Position numbers and translations under genes: made by a program
Part shown: positions 8,854 to 17,650 of the stretch, piece after piece
Layout of the letters: every line of letters begins with the position of its first letter
Position numbering within the stretch: position 1 is the stretch's first letter
Assembly (NCBI RefSeq): GCF_963678165.1
Contig: NZ_OY782755.1
Location: forward strand, 372,001-436,000
Direction of reading: 5' to 3'
DNA from: an uncultured Acetobacteroides sp.
GTDB taxonomy: Bacteria; Bacteroidota; Bacteroidia; Bacteroidales; ZOR0009
Length of the DNA stretch: 64,000 bases
The notes under the pieces: generated by a model
Database searches by the model: none
The model's input: only the letters and a program-made list of their open reading frames with translations
Told to the model about the DNA's origin: nothing

Positions 8854-9309
8854 GTGGACGCACTAAGTTACAAGACTGTATCTGTCAACAAAGTATCTGC
8901 TCCGAAGGAGTGGGTTTTGATAGATGCAACCGATCTAGTAGTGGGCCGCCTTGCTTCTCAAGTTGCGAAAATTCTGAGAGGTAAGCACAAGCCTTCATTT
9001 ACTCCAAACTCTGATTGTGGTGATAACGTTGTTATTATCAATGCAGAGAAAGTGCGCTTTACCGGTAAAAAACTTACCGATAAGGTGTACGTTCGCCACA
9101 CCGGCTACCCTGGTGGACAACGCTTTGCAACTCCAGTAGATATGCTAAAGCGTAAGCCTCTTTTTGTTGTAGAAAAGGCCGTTAAGGGTATGCTACCAAA
9201 AAATCGCCTTGGCGCTGAGTTGTTCCGTAACATGCATGTATATGCTGGTGCAGAGCACCCACACGAGGCTCAACAACCAAAAGTTATCAACGTAAAAGAT
9301 CTTAAGTAA
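8854..9309 (+). CDS. rplM: 50S ribosomal protein L13
   Basis: 151 residues. The frame is open further upstream, but the conserved Bacteroidetes L13 N-terminus (MDALSYKTVSVNK in this strain) begins at a GTG at 8854, 66 bp after the promoter -7 box, so a GTG start is chosen. Hallmarks are KEWVLIDATDLVVGRLAS, GDNVVIINAEKVRFTGKK, RHTGYPGGQR, KGMLPKNRLG and YAGAEHPHEAQQPK. It is an early-assembling 50S protein. The stop overlaps the rpsI start (TAATG), the classical rplM-rpsI pair. Confidence 0.96.
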   Translation: MDALSYKTVSVNKVSAPKEWVLIDATDLVVGRLASQVAKILRGKHKPSFTPNSDCGDNVVIINAEKVRFTGKKLTDKVYVRHTGYPGGQRFATPVDMLKRKPLFVVEKAVKGMLPKNRLGAELFRNMHVYAGAEHPHEAQQPKVINVKDLK

Positions 9310-9704
9310 TGAGCATGGAAGTTGTTAACACATTAGGAAGAAGAAAAGCCGCTGTTGCTCGTATTTACATGACTCCTGGGAAGGGTGAGATCGTAATCAA
9401 CAACAAGCCTCTAGAAGTTTACTTTACAACTGGTGTACTTCAGTACACTGCTACCCAAGCCCTTTTGCTTACCAACCAACTTGGTAAGTATGACATCAAG
9501 GTTAACCTCGATGGCGGTGGTGTTAAGGGACAAGCTGAGGCACTTCGCCTTGCAATCTCTCGCGCACTTTGCGAAATTGACAACGAAAGCTACCGTCCGG
9601 TGCTTAAGGCTAACGGTCTTCTAACTCGCGACCCTCGTGTTGTTGAGCGTAAGAAGCCAGGTCAACCAAAGGCTCGTAAGAGATTCCAGTTCAGTAAACG
9701 TTAA
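9309..9704 (+). CDS. rpsI: 30S ribosomal protein S9
   Basis: 131 residues, the normal S9 size. It begins MSMEVVNTLGRRKAAVARIYM and ends with the basic tail RVVERKKPGQPKARKRFQFSKR, whose last residues contact P-site tRNA on the ribosome. The conserved GGGVKGQAEALRLAISRAL is present. The ATG at 9309 overlaps the rplM stop by one base; a second ATG two codons later is an alternative. Confidence 0.97.
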   Translation: MSMEVVNTLGRRKAAVARIYMTPGKGEIVINNKPLEVYFTTGVLQYTATQALLLTNQLGKYDIKVNLDGGGVKGQAEALRLAISRALCEIDNESYRPVLKANGLLTRDPRVVERKKPGQPKARKRFQFSKR

Positions 9705-9719
9705 TTTTTTTCTTCCTAT

Positions 9720-9822
9720 TTGTTGCAGTCTGGGTTTCAAACCTGCGAGACTACCTTCGGGTACTACTTGAGCGTTGCCCTACTGCGAAAAACTGACGAG
9801 ACCATTATGCTACTCGGCAGTT
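9720..9822 (+). promoter_or_regulatory. Structured leader of rpsB-tsf (probable r-protein leader)
   Basis: The 153-bp spacer between rpsI and rpsB can form two stems. AGTCT-GGGTTT pairs with AAACC-AGACT around 9727-9755, and AACTGACGAG (9791-9800) pairs with CTCGGCAGTT (9813-9822) with one mismatch. No T tract follows the second stem, which argues against a simple terminator. Autoregulation by S2 binding is inferred by analogy with known S2 leaders and was not tested. Confidence 0.5.
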
Positions 9823-9857
9823 GACGAAGAGGTTTTAAACAAGTAAAACACAAAAAA

Positions 9858-10679
9858 ATGCCAAGAACAAATTTCAACCAGCTACTCGATGCTGGTGTTC
9901 ACTTCGGTCACTTAAAGAGAAAGTGGAATCCTAAGATGGCTCCTTACATCTTCATGGAGCGTAACGGTATTCACGTTATCGACCTACACAAGACCGTAGT
10001 AAAGATCGATGAGGCTGCAAATGCCCTTAAGCAAATCGCAAAATCAGGCCGTAAGATTCTTTTCGTTGCTACCAAAAAGCAAGCGAAGGAAATCGTATCG
10101 GAAAGAATAAGCCAAGTTAATATGCCATACGTTACCGAGCGCTGGCCCGGTGGTATGCTTACTAACTTCCCAACCATCCGTAAGGCTGTAAAGAAGATGT
10201 CTTCTCTTGAGAAGATGTCTACCGATGGTACTTTCGAGACATTATCAAAGCGCGAAAGACTACAAATCACCCGTCAACGCGCTAAGCTTGAAAAGAACCT
10301 TGGTTCTATTGCTGACCTTACTCGTCTTCCAGCTGCACTTTTTGTAGTTGATGTTCAAAAAGAAGCTAATGCCGTTCGTGAAGCTAAGAGGCTTAACATT
10401 CCAGTATTTGCTATGGTAGATACCTGCTGTGATCCAACACCAATTGACTATGTTATCCCAGCTAACGACGACGCTTCTAAATCTATCAGCCTAGTTATCG
10501 ACGTGGTTGCTTCTGCTATTCAAGAGGGACTCGAAGAGCGCAAGGTTGAGAAGGAAAAGGAAAAAGACAGCCAATCAGCCAAGGCAGACAAGCCAGTTAA
10601 GGCAAAAGCTAAGAAGGCTCCTGTAGCCGGCGAAGCTGAGGTTGAAGCTCCTGCTCAAGAAGAGGAGAGCGCTGAATAA
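9858..10679 (+). CDS. rpsB: 30S ribosomal protein S2
   Basis: 273 residues. It begins with the typical FNQLLDAGVHFGHLKRKWNPKM and contains YIFMERNGIHVIDLHKT, ATKKQAKEIV, RWPGGMLTNF and the late PVFAMVDTCCDPTPIDYVIPANDDA. The last 45 or so residues are a low-complexity charged tail rich in Lys, Glu and Ala (KEKEKDSQSAKADKPVKAK, EEESAE), longer than in E. coli S2. It is followed 34 bp later by tsf, the conserved rpsB-tsf pair. Confidence 0.97.
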   Translation: MPRTNFNQLLDAGVHFGHLKRKWNPKMAPYIFMERNGIHVIDLHKTVVKIDEAANALKQIAKSGRKILFVATKKQAKEIVSERISQVNMPYVTERWPGGMLTNFPTIRKAVKKMSSLEKMSTDGTFETLSKRERLQITRQRAKLEKNLGSIADLTRLPAALFVVDVQKEANAVREAKRLNIPVFAMVDTCCDPTPIDYVIPANDDASKSISLVIDVVASAIQEGLEERKVEKEKEKDSQSAKADKPVKAKAKKAPVAGEAEVEAPAQEEESAE

Positions 10680-10713
10680 TCTGTTTTCAATAACCGATAA
10701 AAATATTTTAACA

Positions 10714-11538
10714 ATGGCTATTACCGCAACCGATGTAGCAAAGCTACGTAAAATGACCGGTGCCGGGATGATGGACTGCAAGAAGGCTCTTGAAGAAGCT
10801 AATGGTGACTTCGAGCGCGCTCAGGATCTTATCCGCGAAAGAGGTAAGCTTATCGCCAGCAAGCGTGCTGACCGCGAAGCTACCGAAGGTGCTGTTATCG
10901 CTAAAACTACTGCTGATGGCAAACTTGGTGCTGTTATCTGCCTAAATTGCGAAACTGACTTCGTTGCCAAGAATGCTGACTTCGTTGCTCTTGCTGAAAG
11001 CATTCTTGATCTTGCTATTGAGAAAAAGCCAGCAACCCTAGCAGAACTTCTTGCTCTCAACCTAAATGGTCTTTCTATTGCTGATCTAGTAACTGAAAGA
11101 TCTGGTGTTACTGGAGAAAAGTTAGGTATCTCGTTCTATGGAAAGTTAGAGGATAACTTCGTTATTCCTTACATCCACATGAATAATAAGTTGGCTACCT
11201 TAATTTCCTTCTCTAAGGCTGTTAACACTGAAGTTGCTAAGGATATTGCTATGCAAGTAGCAGCAATGAATCCAGTTGCGCTTGATAAGAGTTCAACTCC
11301 TGCTGAAGTTGTTGAAAAGGAGCTTCAAATTGCAAAGGAACAACTTCGTCTTGAGGGAAAATCTGAGGATATGATTGAGAAAATTGCCCCTGGAAAACTT
11401 AACAAATTCTTTAAGGATAATACCCTAATGGCTCAAGACTTCATCAAAGATTCTAAGATTAGCGTAGAAGCTTACCTTAAGAGTGCTGATGCTGAGGTTA
11501 AGGTTACAGGTTTCCTTCGCTGGTCGCTAAACGACTAA
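10714..11538 (+). CDS. tsf: Translation elongation factor Ts
   Basis: 274 residues. The start is the ATG at 10714, giving the canonical N-terminus MAITATDVAKLRKMTGAGMM followed by DCKKALEEANGDFERA; the frame is open upstream but that part is unrelated sequence. The GEGAVIAK-like segment and CETDFVAKNADF, the contact to EF-Tu, are intact. It acts as the GDP/GTP exchange factor of EF-Tu. It closes the ribosomal operon and is followed by a strong terminator. Confidence 0.97.
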   Translation: MAITATDVAKLRKMTGAGMMDCKKALEEANGDFERAQDLIRERGKLIASKRADREATEGAVIAKTTADGKLGAVICLNCETDFVAKNADFVALAESILDLAIEKKPATLAELLALNLNGLSIADLVTERSGVTGEKLGISFYGKLEDNFVIPYIHMNNKLATLISFSKAVNTEVAKDIAMQVAAMNPVALDKSSTPAEVVEKELQIAKEQLRLEGKSEDMIEKIAPGKLNKFFKDNTLMAQDFIKDSKISVEAYLKSADAEVKVTGFLRWSLND

Positions 11539-11561
11539 ACGATCGTTTTACAGCATAATTT

Positions 11562-11590
11562 AGGGCTGCAGTAATGCAGCCCTTTTTGTT
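11562..11590 (+). terminator. Rho-independent terminator after tsf
   Basis: GGGCTGCA (11563-11570), loop GTAA, TGCAGCCC (11575-11582), then TTTTTGTTT. A perfect 8-bp stem 24 bp after the tsf stop. Confidence 0.92.
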
Positions 11591-11605
11591 TAGTTAGGAT
11601 TAATA

Positions 11606-11641
11606 AAAAGGGTACATAGAAATACTCTATGTACCCTTTTT
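11606..11641. terminator. Bidirectional terminator between tsf and the AT-hook-like gene
   Basis: AAAAGGGTACATAGA and TCTATGTACCCTTTT form a long perfect stem with a 5-nt loop and A/T flanks on both sides. It can stop transcription from tsf and from the leftward gene ending at 11663. Confidence 0.85.
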
Positions 11642-11662
11642 ATTCGTTTAATCTCAAGGTTT

Positions 11663-11881
11663 CTATCCTTGAAGTTTTGCAAGTTGTGCCTTAAGCCTGC
11701 TGATTTCAGATTCTTTTTTGCTGTTTCTGATGGCTACAATTTCATCGGCCAACCTGTCTAAATCTTCGAATGATTCGAGCTTATTGATAAGTGAAATGAT
11801 AAGTTCAACTGGAGTTTGACGAGGTTTTCTTCCTCTTTTACCCTTCACTTTTTCAACTGGTTTTTTTGCTTGTGTATCCAT
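11663..11881 (-). CDS. Small basic protein with AT-hook-like motif
   Basis: 72 residues. A basic N-terminus with KGKRGRKPRQ (GRP/GRK-type AT-hook) is followed by TPVELIISLINKLESFEDLDRLADEIVAI, and a predicted helical C-terminus (KKESEISRLKAQLAKLQG) resembles a short coiled coil. This composition suggests a small DNA-binding or nucleoid-associated protein, but I do not recognise the family. The gene stands alone, with a bidirectional terminator at its 3' side. Confidence 0.65.
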   Translation of the reverse strand: MDTQAKKPVEKVKGKRGRKPRQTPVELIISLINKLESFEDLDRLADEIVAIRNSKKESEISRLKAQLAKLQG

Positions 11882-12586
11882 TTTATCGAAGTATTAATTG
11901 TCGTTTTGTAAATATAACAATTGAAAATTAATTAATGTTTTATTTGTCGTATAAAATTACTTAATGCATATAAATATACTTATTTGACATGTTGAATATC
12001 TTTATTATTCTTGGATATAATGCTTATTTGCTGATTTTTTATTGACCTTTCTACTGGATGGATGGTTTTTTACCAAACGCTTTTTTGATATTATTAATGA
12101 CGGGAGTACGAGTAAAAGCTTCACTAAACAATCATTAATTGGCAAGAAACTTTCTGAGAAAAGGCTATCTGTGCGACCGAGGAATATAACCTTCGGGCTT
12201 GGTTTTAAGGTAATGGCTAATCTTATGGAATGGAAAACTAAATACATTGCCTGATGTTGCGGAAGTTATAGCTTGTAGTTGTTGTTATTACTTTGCTCGC
12301 ATAAATGCAAAATTACCTCGTTTCCTAAACTTGGTCTGTGGAGTATCCAATCCTTTCGGATTCATGTTTAGCAACCATTATAGATCATCTACGCCTATAA
12401 GGTTGTCCTTAGTTTTTTCTCAGAGTAAAGGAGAATCAACAACCACGTGCTGTTCCGTTCTTCCGTCACCTTTGCCCCGCTAGCAGCTCTAACCTAAAAG
12501 GAAGGCGTAATTCCTGCTTGCGAAAAAAAAGGATAGACACAGTTCCGTGAATAATCCCTGAGTAAATCCCAATGATTCCTATGGTT
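11882..12586. other. Long AT-rich intergenic region
   Basis: Short open frames at 12042-12254 and 12247-12483 show no recognisable family, no good start context and no adjacent partner, so I do not call genes. The region may contain decayed coding sequence. Confidence 0.35.
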
Positions 12587-12808
12587 GGTTCCTTCTACGG
12601 TGTAGATGGCTCCTCTTATGGCACGGATGGCTCCTCCGATGGGATGGTTGGCTCCTCCGACGGCGCGGTTGGCTCTTTCGATGGCACGGATGGTTCTTCC
12701 GATGGCGCAATTGGCTCCTTCTACGGCACTGATGGCTCCTCCTGTGGCACGGTAGGCTCTTACCATGGCACAGATGGCTCCTCTCATGGAACCGTTGACT
12801 CTTTCTAG
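12587..12808. repeat. Tandem array, 21-bp unit, about 10.5 copies
   Basis: Ten consecutive 21-bp units built on GGCTCCTCCGATGGCACGG, then a half unit ending at 12808. Plus-strand reading gives GTDGSSD-type heptads; minus-strand reading gives GAISAVE-type heptads resembling the heptad tail encoded at 29.2-29.7 kb. Neither strand has a convincing gene around it. It is unrelated at base level to the 775-1038 array despite the same unit length. Confidence 0.9.
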
Positions 12809-13092
12809 GGAGAGGAAACCTCATTCCGTTGCATCAGCAGAAGTTTATTGAGCTTTGGAAAGTGCAATTGTAGGGGGGCTACCAGCGGCTTGCCAGATAA
12901 GAACAGGTCTTTCTACATTTTGGGTGTGAGGGCCATCTTCGGGCTCTCCATTCAGCCGTTTAGTGGTTGTATCCTTATAGGGCACCATTAACCTATATTG
13001 CATGCGGGGAAAATCGCATGCAACTCTTCTAACATGATATGCCGAAGAACGAATTCTTGTATTCCGATCGGTAAAATGATTGTCGAAAATAG
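12809..13092. other. Intergenic, one small palindrome
   Basis: A TGCATGCG...CGCATGCA inverted repeat (about 12999-13022, 8-bp arms) is the only structure seen. No gene is supported. Confidence 0.4.
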
Positions 13093-13120
13093 AAAAGGGA
13101 TTCCATTTGGAATCCCTTTT
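13093..13120 (-). terminator. Terminator of the CheR-to-secreted-protein operon
   Basis: GGGATTCC, loop ATTT, GGAATCCC with AAAA and TTTT flanks, 22 bp beyond the last gene of the leftward ten-gene operon. It works in both directions. Confidence 0.88.
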
Positions 13121-13142
13121 CTGTTTCTGGTTTGTATCTAAA

Positions 13143-13589
13143 TCAGAGTATTTTCACTAAATAAACGCCTAAGACGGCATTCCCCGCCATACCGTCCTTA
13201 AACTCGCAGAATAGGTGGTAGGGGCCTGTTTTGGTGCAGTTGAAGTCAATTACTTCCATTACCGTATCGGTGGCCTCCATGTAGCTGTTCAGAACAACTT
13301 TCCCGTTATCGTAAAGCTTGAATACACCTTGACCAGGGAAGTCTCTTGAACTTACTATTACAAAGCGATACTGAACATTTTTGGTGAGAACAATGGTAAA
13401 CTTGCTTTGTGGGGCGGGTGTACCTTCAAGGAGCTTTATCTTGTAGTCCATTTGGTAGGTAACCTTGCTTGCCTTATTTGCCTTTTTACCGTTTATATCA
13501 AGCAACTGCTCCTCCGATTGGGCTGAGGCCTGATTTGCACCTAATAGGCAAACAAAACCTAGGATTATCGCTAGAAGTATTCTGTTCAT
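13143..13589 (-). CDS. Small secreted protein, last gene of the Sia/Che operon
   Basis: 148 residues. ATG at 13589 gives MNRILLAIILGFVCLLGANQASAQ, a textbook signal peptide; the longer frame adds residues overlapping the upstream gene and is rejected. The mature part is beta-rich (KVTYQMDYKIKLLEG, SKFTIVLTKNVQYRFVIVS, GVFKLYDNGKVVL, HLFCEFKDG, VLGVYLVKIL), suggesting a small beta-sandwich. It begins 4 bp after the lipoprotein gene stop and is the terminal operon gene. No family is recognised. It may be an exported partner of the ABC transporter and lipoprotein. Confidence 0.75.
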   Translation of the reverse strand: MNRILLAIILGFVCLLGANQASAQSEEQLLDINGKKANKASKVTYQMDYKIKLLEGTPAPQSKFTIVLTKNVQYRFVIVSSRDFPGQGVFKLYDNGKVVLNSYMEATDTVMEVIDFNCTKTGPYHLFCEFKDGMAGNAVLGVYLVKIL

Positions 13590-13593
13590 AATG

Positions 13594-14523
13594 CTATTCC
13601 CCCAATAGTTTGTTTCGTACCTTTTGGGTACGCGCTGTGATTTCATTAATCTGCTTACTGGTGATGTTTATAACCGTTTTATCGTGTTGTATAACGGTGT
13701 ATACGCCATTTATCTCTTTGTACTCTGGTTCTCCTTCCTGAACGCTGATGGTTACACCCCTGTAGGCCTCGTTGATGTACTCGAGATCCTTTTTCATCTC
13801 AGCCATTTCTGGATGGTAGGTATACCCATTGAGGACTTTAATTAGAAGTGAGATCAGGTTTTTTTGGTCGCCAATTGCTTCCTTAAGGCGGCTCTTTTGG
13901 TTAAGCCTGTAGAATTGCGTTATGTAGTGCATTCCTTCGATCCAAACGCCTGTAACAATGGCGGCACTAATGCTGCTTCGCTGGGTTTTGCGGAGGTATT
14001 GGTCGATTCGATTCATACTCTTGCGCGAGATGAATATTAGCGAGTCGACATTATCGTTGTTGGAGGCAAGTCTCTTGAGCGTGCTGTAATCGAAGAATTG
14101 TCCCACCTTGAGCTCATCAGCAAGACCCTTTACGGTAGATATGTAGCTAAGGACATGCGAAGTCTTACCGTAGAAGTTCAGGTAGCCCAAGTCGGCACCG
14201 TAAATTCCGAGTGCGGCTGCTTGCGAGTAGCTGCTGTTGAAGCGATCGACATCGTCGTTGGATGCCAGAAGAGTGCTGTTGAACGGAATACCAAGGCTTT
14301 TCAGCATGGCAATGGTTTCGATAGGAGAACCTAGGTTTTCCACCATATGGTCTACCATATCCTTAGTCTGGTCTAGCGCCTGTTCGCCATGGGTAGTATC
14401 AGACGATACTAGCGAATCGGGCATGTCAAATTCATTCTTTGCCTTCTTTGCCGTGTCCGACATGCAGGAGTAGAGCAGGACGGAAAGGATAAGAAGAGAG
14501 CCAACTCTTTTAATTATTCCCAT
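13594..14523 (-). CDS. Outer-membrane-type lipoprotein in the Sia/Che operon
   Basis: 309 residues with a lipoprotein signal: MGIIKRVGSLLILSVLLYSC, lipobox LLYSC with Cys20, followed by acidic-tolerant MSDTAKKAKNEF. The mature protein is helical, with DQTKDMVDHMVENLGSPIET, DVDRFNSSYSQAAALGIYGADLGYL and repeated Lys/Leu helices. Its start overlaps the ABC transporter stop by one base (TAATG), so the two are translationally coupled. I do not recognise a family. The coupling suggests a lipoprotein dedicated to the transporter, perhaps a periplasmic or surface partner. Confidence 0.78.
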   Translation of the reverse strand: MGIIKRVGSLLILSVLLYSCMSDTAKKAKNEFDMPDSLVSSDTTHGEQALDQTKDMVDHMVENLGSPIETIAMLKSLGIPFNSTLLASNDDVDRFNSSYSQAAALGIYGADLGYLNFYGKTSHVLSYISTVKGLADELKVGQFFDYSTLKRLASNNDNVDSLIFISRKSMNRIDQYLRKTQRSSISAAIVTGVWIEGMHYITQFYRLNQKSRLKEAIGDQKNLISLLIKVLNGYTYHPEMAEMKKDLEYINEAYRGVTISVQEGEPEYKEINGVYTVIQHDKTVINITSKQINEITARTQKVRNKLLGE

Positions 14524-17500
14524 TAATTCTCAGCTTTACTTTGGTTTTTTAACAATGCTAGCTTATGTGGAAACGAAAATAACAATTTTTTCGGTAGTTC
14601 AAAGTAAAGGGTAATAAAAAAGATTAGTGACATAAACCAGATTACGCAAATGTTGAACCAATATGTGTCTATGAATCTGCCTGCAAAATACTTCTGGGGT
14701 GCCAAGAAATGCGAACGGAAATCGAAGAATCCTTTGGGCGATGGATCTTTGAAGATGGGTTCGTATTGTTGAATGAGCTCATCGTCGAATTGAAGTATTT
14801 TGTTCTTCTCGAATGGGCGTTTTACCAAATCGGTAATGCTTTCGTTGTGGTATTGTGCACGAAGGTCGTTGTACACCTTTTCATTCTTACTAACCATGAA
14901 GGAGCGCAATGCCTCTTTTTTCCCGTTGTATCTGGCAAATACCTTTCCGTAGTAGGTTATGAGCCTATCCGTATGGCTGTATGCAGCCTTGTTTACGCCA
15001 GCGTTGTAGGTTGATGGTGTAAGCATGCTCATATTGGCAAACCTTATTTCTGGAACTGCTTTCGCTTCAAGTGCAAAGGCACGGCGAAGTACGGCGATGT
15101 TATCTGCGAGTAATTCTTTGCTTGCTGTTGAGTTCGGATTTTTTAAAGCTTCACCATTTTGGTCGAGGCGCTTTTGCAGCTCAGGAAGGTAGGAAACCAG
15201 TTTGTAGTTCGCCTTACTTTCTTCCTTATCAATGTCGTAGAAGTACTTTTCGAATTGGTTGTCCTTAAACTGCGATACCACAAGGGCTTCGTAACCCCAC
15301 TTGGTTGCCATAAGGTCGGCGATGATTGGGACACGGTTGGTGCTGCTTATGCTGCGGTTCAGCTTCTCGAACGTGAACATGGCGCCGCTAAGCATCATCA
15401 TCGGAATCATTATCAGCGGAATAACGATGTAGATGGTAACAACAGAGTTGAATGTCGCCGAAATGTTTAGTCCGAGCAAATTCGCAAACACGGCTGTAGA
15501 GAAAAGCACCAGCCAATAGGTAAAGTACATGTCTCTAATTCCAAGAATGGTGTTGGCAATTAGGACGAATAGCAATGTTTGAATTGCTGATAATGATAGT
15601 AGTATGAGAGTCTTAGAAAAGAGGTAACTTAACCTACTTAGGTTTAAGAACGATTCTCTCTTAAGGATTTTCTGATCTCGGAAAATCTCCTCAGCACTCA
15701 AGGTTAGCCCTACGAATAGGGCAACGATGATGGACATGAAGATGAAAATCGGAATGTTTTCGTTATCCTTAAAGATGTAAACACTCGATTTTGGATTGGC
15801 AATATAGCGTGTTACGTAAGCAAGAATAAAACCAAGAATAGGCATCTCGAGTAAATTCATCACTACGTATTGAACGTTGCTGATCTTGCTACGGTAGTCA
15901 CGCATCATATAGATGAAGAACTGCTTTACCTTCGAAGGTATCTTTAGTGCAGATGGAGGTGCATTTTTAATGGTCTCCACCTTAGGCATCTTGATATTCT
16001 CCTTGTAGTGCTCTTCCCATTTTAGCGGCGATACTTTTCTAAGGGCTGTATAGCGACCAAACTCATCTACCACCTTTGCTTCTACAATGTTGAATATCAA
16101 CTCTGGATTGACATTACCACAAGTTGGACATTCTCCAATGTCGCTATTGATTTGAGCATCGAGGCGCTTAAAGTACATTACAGCCTCTACGGGATTACCC
16201 TGGTAGATAAGATATCCTCCCGTGTCGAGGATAAGCATGTTATCGAACATCTTGTAGATATCCGAAGATGGCTGGTGGATAACCACAAATACCAGTTTTC
16301 CCTTTAGGGCAAGCTCTCGCAAGAGGTCCATCACGTTTTCCGAGTCGCGCGAAGAGAGTCCTGAAGTTGGTTCGTCAACAAATAGGATAGAGGGTTCACG
16401 AATTAACTCTAACGCAATGTTTAGACGCTTACGTTGTCCCCCGCTAATCATCTTATTTAGCGGACTTCCTACCTTTAAATCCTTTTGGTCGATGAGGCCA
16501 AGAAGTAGAAGTGTTTTATCAACTATGCTACGAACTTCTGCATCACTTTTATCTTTAAAGCAGAGTTTTGCATTGTAGTATAGGTTCTCGAAAACGGTAA
16601 GCTCCTCAATGAGCAGGTCGTCTTGAGGGATAAAGCCTATAATTCCTTTTAGCTCTTCGCTTTGAGAATGGAGGTTTAACCCATTGATCAGAACTTCACC
16701 TTCGGTTGGCTTTTCTATACCTGAAAGCACATTTAGGAGCGTGGTTTTACCAGCACCACTTGCCCCCATAATACCGATTAACTTTCCTTGCTCTTCGGCG
16801 AAAGAGATGCTGCGTAGACCAAGGTTGCCAGTTTTAAACTGGTAGCTGATGTTGCTTACTTCATATGAGAGCGGGGTGTAGTTCTCATCGGCCTTAAAAC
16901 GGGCAAGAACATCTGAATAGTAGATAGGCTTTGCCTTAGGTAAACGGATAGTTGAACCGTTGGCAAAGAGGTATATGCGCTTGTTGTTAATCGGAAGACC
17001 ATTAAGAAAGAGATCGTCATGGCCTGTATACTTCAGAAAGTAGAGTTCTACCGATTTTATCTGGAGTATGGCAATTATGCCTGAAAGGCCTTCGGAAAAG
17101 ATTTGCTTGCCTTCTGTCTCTATCGTTCTGCTATGGACAGTGAGTACATCAGGCAAGTCTAACTTTTCGGGGGTATTGTTTAGAACAAATTCTTCTATCC
17201 CTTTAAACTCTTCCTTGGAAAGGTTGAAAACATCGGCGACGGTATTGATAATTGCCATACGCTGCTCCGAAAAGCGACCTTCGGAGTTTACCAGCTCGAA
17301 AAGGCGAACTAGAACGACTATTTTTTGTCGTTGCGTAAGCGTTTTGTTAATCTTTTTGCAGATGCCAAGAATACGTACGGAGTCCTTTACGGAAGTAAGT
17401 CGGCTTTTTTTAACTTCCTTTTCCTCTTCACCATCGGTTTCCAGTAGTCCTGCATGCTGGTCGAAGAGAGTGAGATACTCTTTAACCGCATCTTCGTTGA

Positions 17501-17615
17501 GCTGCTGAACTAAAAAGTTTTGTACATACTCTCGTTCCATGCGTTCTACCCCTTCGTCTTGCTTTACGATAAGGGCAAAAAGCTGCATCAGCGCTCTTAA
17601 GATTTCCTCGCTCAT
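14523..17615 (-). CDS. ABCG-type ABC-2 transporter with N-terminal TerB-like and FHA-like regions
   Basis: 1030 residues. Residues 1-150 are helical and TerB-like (YVQNFLVQQLNEDAVKEYL, RQKIVVLVRLFELV, INTVADVFNLSKEEFK). Residues 185-235 resemble the second half of an FHA domain (DDLFLNGLPI, ANGSTIRLPKAKPIYYSDV). The ATPase follows: Walker A GASGAGKT (284-291), signature SGGQRKR (391-397), Walker B FVDEPTSGLSS with Asp414 and Glu415. Then come ABC-2 membrane segments interrupted by a large extracytoplasmic loop (about 760-960) and a final helix near the C-terminus. The order ATPase-then-membrane is that of ABCG half-transporters. Genes upstream encode SiaC/SiaB/SiaA-like regulators, so transport may be controlled by phosphorylation (inference). 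Substrate unknown. Confidence 0.85.
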   Translation of the reverse strand: MSEEILRALMQLFALIVKQDEGVERMEREYVQNFLVQQLNEDAVKEYLTLFDQHAGLLETDGEEEKEVKKSRLTSVKDSVRILGICKKINKTLTQRQKIVVLVRLFELVNSEGRFSEQRMAIINTVADVFNLSKEEFKGIEEFVLNNTPEKLDLPDVLTVHSRTIETEGKQIFSEGLSGIIAILQIKSVELYFLKYTGHDDLFLNGLPINNKRIYLFANGSTIRLPKAKPIYYSDVLARFKADENYTPLSYEVSNISYQFKTGNLGLRSISFAEEQGKLIGIMGASGAGKTTLLNVLSGIEKPTEGEVLINGLNLHSQSEELKGIIGFIPQDDLLIEELTVFENLYYNAKLCFKDKSDAEVRSIVDKTLLLLGLIDQKDLKVGSPLNKMISGGQRKRLNIALELIREPSILFVDEPTSGLSSRDSENVMDLLRELALKGKLVFVVIHQPSSDIYKMFDNMLILDTGGYLIYQGNPVEAVMYFKRLDAQINSDIGECPTCGNVNPELIFNIVEAKVVDEFGRYTALRKVSPLKWEEHYKENIKMPKVETIKNAPPSALKIPSKVKQFFIYMMRDYRSKISNVQYVVMNLLEMPILGFILAYVTRYIANPKSSVYIFKDNENIPIFIFMSIIVALFVGLTLSAEEIFRDQKILKRESFLNLSRLSYLFSKTLILLSLSAIQTLLFVLIANTILGIRDMYFTYWLVLFSTAVFANLLGLNISATFNSVVTIYIVIPLIMIPMMMLSGAMFTFEKLNRSISSTNRVPIIADLMATKWGYEALVVSQFKDNQFEKYFYDIDKEESKANYKLVSYLPELQKRLDQNGEALKNPNSTASKELLADNIAVLRRAFALEAKAVPEIRFANMSMLTPSTYNAGVNKAAYSHTDRLITYYGKVFARYNGKKEALRSFMVSKNEKVYNDLRAQYHNESITDLVKRPFEKNKILQFDDELIQQYEPIFKDPSPKGFFDFRSHFLAPQKYFAGRFIDTYWFNICVIWFMSLIFFITLYFELPKKLLFSFPHKLALLKNQSKAEN

Positions 17616-17650
17616 ATTATCAAATTATCGCCAGCCAATTCTCAAATTTA

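Noticed and set aside
12042..12483. Two short plus-strand frames (70 and 78 codons)
   Set aside because: No recognisable family, no promoter or terminator, cysteine-rich odd composition; reported only as part of the intergenic region.
12494..12824. Three overlapping open frames across the 12.6-kb array
   Set aside because: All are products of the 21-bp periodicity, on both strands at once.
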